This document shows, in pieces, positions 62,107 to 64,000 of a stretch of DNA of 64,000 nucleotides. Origin of the DNA: Lachnospiraceae bacterium MC2017 (GTDB lineage: Bacteria; Bacillota; Clostridia; Lachnospirales; Lachnospiraceae); assembly GCA_000701625.1 (NCBI GenBank), contig JNJK01000006.1:62001-126000 (forward strand). The letters run 5' to 3'. The notes under the pieces were generated by a model. That model saw only the letters and a program-made list of their open reading frames with translations, had not been told where the DNA came from and made no database searches. The translations under genes and the position numbers were made by a program. Positions within the stretch are counted from its first letter, which is position 1. Each line of letters opens with the position of its first letter.

Positions 62107-62560
62107 ATTGATAGAAGAACGGAGCCTGACGACATATCAGCTGGCTCATTTCCAGGGAGTAAAAGAAGATGATCTGATCGAAGCCTTGTCACTAGCCCAT
62201 GCTGATAATGAAGATGCAGTCCAGACAAGTAATACATCGGATAAGACAGCAAGGATAGCTTTGTGCATCAAGGATATTTCAAACAGGGAGAATGATGAGT
62301 GGTATCGATTTTTGGTGCAGCGATACCAGGAACTTGATGATGAGATCAGCTTCTTCGAGCACTGCCTAAAGAGACTTGGCGATAAGAAATACAACATTGT
62401 CATGGAGATCTTGAAAGGGGAGCTTACGTATGATCAGATAGCGGAGGCAAATGGCGTAGCAAGGACTACGGTGTGCAATTACAGGAAAGCTGCCATTGAT
62501 GAGATCGATAAACAATATAACCTGAAGGAAAGCCAGGAGATAGCGTTTATGCTGAGCTGA
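62072..62560 (+). CDS. Sigma-like HTH phage regulator
   Basis: A 162-residue protein with a C-terminal sigma region 4-like helix-turn-helix (LTYDQIAEANGVARTTVCNY) and a helical N-terminal part (MRAEEMFVKYRELIEERS). Such proteins end the early region of Firmicutes phages and switch on later genes. The start at 62072 has GGAG before it and overlaps the helicase by 35 bases. No late genes follow in this window. Confidence 0.8.
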   Translation: MRAEEMFVKYRELIEERSLTTYQLAHFQGVKEDDLIEALSLAHADNEDAVQTSNTSDKTARIALCIKDISNRENDEWYRFLVQRYQELDDEISFFEHCLKRLGDKKYNIVMEILKGELTYDQIAEANGVARTTVCNYRKAAIDEIDKQYNLKESQEIAFMLS

Positions 62561-62664
62561 TAAAACTGTATAGGATAAAGAGCAAAAGAGCTATTGAAAA
62601 AGAAAGGGATAAACTGTAAAAATGTATACATCCCGCATTTGCTGTTACAGAAAGAGGTTATTAA

Positions 62665-64000
62665 ATGAAATCTAAGGGTGGTGCAATACTTGCAGCTATT
62701 GTTGCTATTACTGCGTGCTGTTTTATTGAATTAAATGTAAATGCATATGCAGAAGAAATTGAATTATTTCCAGCAACATCATCAAATGATATTGTTGCTC
62801 AAATTTCTGAAGATGGGGAAGCAGTCATAACTGAAAATCATTCTACTGAAGGTGGAATAGTATATAGCGTGGATAGTGATAATAATGCTGTTATTACTGG
62901 CTACACTGGTACCGCTACAAAAGTTGAAATTCCTGATAGTATTGATGGACACAAAGTTATTGGGATAGGCTATACAGCTTTTTTAGACAAAACGAGTATA
63001 AGTGAAGTTGTTTTACCAAATACTATTACTAAGATTGAAGATTATGCGTTTTATAACTGTTCAGCTCTTGAAAAAATAAATTTACCAGGATCTCTGAAAA
63101 AGATAGGGGATTATGCTTTCGCTAAATGTAGTATTTCTAGCATAGACTTACCAAATAGTCTTGAAAGCATAGGAATGTATGCGTTCTCAGAATGTGCACA
63201 GATTAAAAGCATAAAACTTCCTGCGGCGATTACGCAAATAAAAAACGGTGCTTTTAACAAATGTGAGGCACTTGAAACTGTTGATTGGACAGCACAGAAC
63301 ATAACTTCTATTGGGGATTATGCGTTCAATCAGTGTTATTCCTTGAAAAATATTGATCTGACAAATACGACAAATTTAACTACTATAGGTGATCTAGCTT
63401 TTTCTCTTTGCAGATCACTTTCGAGTATAGAGTTTCAGAACGTAAAAACAATAGGAAACACTGCATTTAGTGGATGTGATTCGTTGGAGGAAGTGTGGCT
63501 TTCAAATAATGTGACGTCTGTTGGGTTAGGTGCATTTAGCAGTTGTTCAAATTTAGCTAAATTCAAGTTTTCAAGCGCGATGACGGATATACCGCAAGAA
63601 ATGTTGGTTTCGAATGATAAATTGAGATATGTTTATATTCCTAAATCTATAAAAACATTTTGGTTTAATGCGTTAGCGGTGCGTGATTTTGAAAGAAGCT
63701 CATATAGATATATTTTTTATTCTGGTACGGAAGATGAATGGAACAAAATAAACAAGTATGCGTATGGCTCATACAAGGGTAGCATTATTTATAATAGCTC
63801 AATGGAGAATTATATTAATGCTTCTGGGTCAAATCATTCAGCTGAAGAGGAACCAGAAAATCCTGTTGATCCAAATGAACCAGGAAATCCAAGTAATCCG
63901 GAAGACCCAAATGAACCAGGAAATCCAAGTAATCCGGAAGACCCAAATAACCCAGGTTATGATCCGTCGGATTCAATACCTAAAGTAGGAAATTATGTCA
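62665..64000 (+). CDS. Secreted leucine-rich-repeat (BspA-like) surface protein, 3' end outside window
   Basis: The frame is open from ATG at 62665 to the window end, at least 445 residues. A signal peptide (about 1-29, ending NAYA) is followed by at least ten LRR_5 repeats of the form I-x2-YAF-x2-C-x-L-x2-I-x-L-P, and near the visible end a Pro/Asn/Glu-rich spacer (PNEPGNPSNPED twice). BspA-type proteins are cell-surface adhesins; the spacer suggests a cell-wall or further domain beyond the window. AAAGAGG precedes the start. Confidence 0.9.
   Translation, partial: MKSKGGAILAAIVAITACCFIELNVNAYAEEIELFPATSSNDIVAQISEDGEAVITENHSTEGGIVYSVDSDNNAVITGYTGTATKVEIPDSIDGHKVIGIGYTAFLDKTSISEVVLPNTITKIEDYAFYNCSALEKINLPGSLKKIGDYAFAKCSISSIDLPNSLESIGMYAFSECAQIKSIKLPAAITQIKNGAFNKCEALETVDWTAQNITSIGDYAFNQCYSLKNIDLTNTTNLTTIGDLAFSLCRSLSSIEFQNVKTIGNTAFSGCDSLEEVWLSNNVTSVGLGAFSSCSNLAKFKFSSAMTDIPQEMLVSNDKLRYVYIPKSIKTFWFNALAVRDFERSSYRYIFYSGTEDEWNKINKYAYGSYKGSIIYNSSMENYINASGSNHSAEEEPENPVDPNEPGNPSNPEDPNEPGNPSNPEDPNNPGYDPSDSIPKVGNYV
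63871..63945 (+). repeat. 36-base tandem repeat coding the Pro-rich spacer
   Basis: Units 63871-63906 and 63907-63942 are nearly identical and code PNEPGNPSNPED; a partial third follows. Such arrays change length by slippage. Confidence 0.9.

Noticed and set aside
63758-63988. Frame over the Pro-rich tandem repeat
   Set aside because: It is a frame-shifted reading of the LRR protein, whose own frame stays open to the end of the window.

Overview
The window looks like a chromosomal segment of a strictly anaerobic, low-to-moderate GC Clostridia of the Lachnospiraceae type (Butyrivibrio/Pseudobutyrivibrio-like). The pointers are the SCIFF peptide with its radical-SAM maturase (a Clostridia hallmark), MecA, the Firmicutes-class long GalT, a DinR-type LexA box, a T-box leader, infC with an AUU start, and strong AGGAGG ribosome binding sites. 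The genus is inference.

Bases 1-41,050 are ordinary core genome. In order they hold: a heterodimeric ABC exporter (first subunit cut by the window edge); trpC-trpF-trpB-trpA behind a consensus promoter and a leader terminator; a small ferredoxin and a YigZ protein; LexA-controlled recA with recX; rny; an amino-acid ABC importer; acylphosphatase; an AI-2E family permease; a cobinamide salvage cluster (cobU, a short CobU paralogue, cbiB, a Cys-rich protein); mecA; a TtcA-like enzyme; an AraC regulator followed by galK-galT; a CNNM/CBS membrane protein; scfA-scfB; recJ; a SEC-C protein; infC-rpmI-rplT; two identical tRNA-Leu(CAG); a polyprenyl-phosphate sugar transferase; Mrp; CheC; a Fe-S protein divergent from a Crp/Fnr regulator; a candidate small RNA; tRNA-Pro(AGG); a T-box with a Trp (TGG) specifier driving a trpXYZ-type tryptophan importer; and rlmD. 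Tryptophan synthesis and uptake are thus both present but separately controlled.

From about 41,050 the character changes to accessory DNA. First come a membrane-anchored HNH protein and an unknown gene whose RBS can be hidden in a hairpin. Then comes a tightly packed same-strand run (42,968-53,187): two unrecognised proteins with Asn-rich tails or heads, a small excisionase-like HTH protein, a zinc-hook AAA_13 ATPase, type I restriction-modification hsdR-hsdM-hsdS, and a small membrane protein. This is the best candidate for an incompletely described defence system.

Bases 53,240-62,560 are a complete phage-type replication module (family A DNA polymerase, DUF2815 SSB-like, DUF2800 nuclease-like, rrp5-like, P4-type primase-helicase, VRR-NUC, SNF2 helicase, sigma-like HTH) without any integrase, terminase or capsid gene in view. 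It is split into two divergent arms. Between the arms, and after the primase, lie repeat-rich non-coding stretches that look like origins or operators. The window ends inside a secreted leucine-rich-repeat (BspA-like) surface protein with a Pro/Asn-rich tandem repeat.

All calls were made by eye from sequence; no database search was possible.
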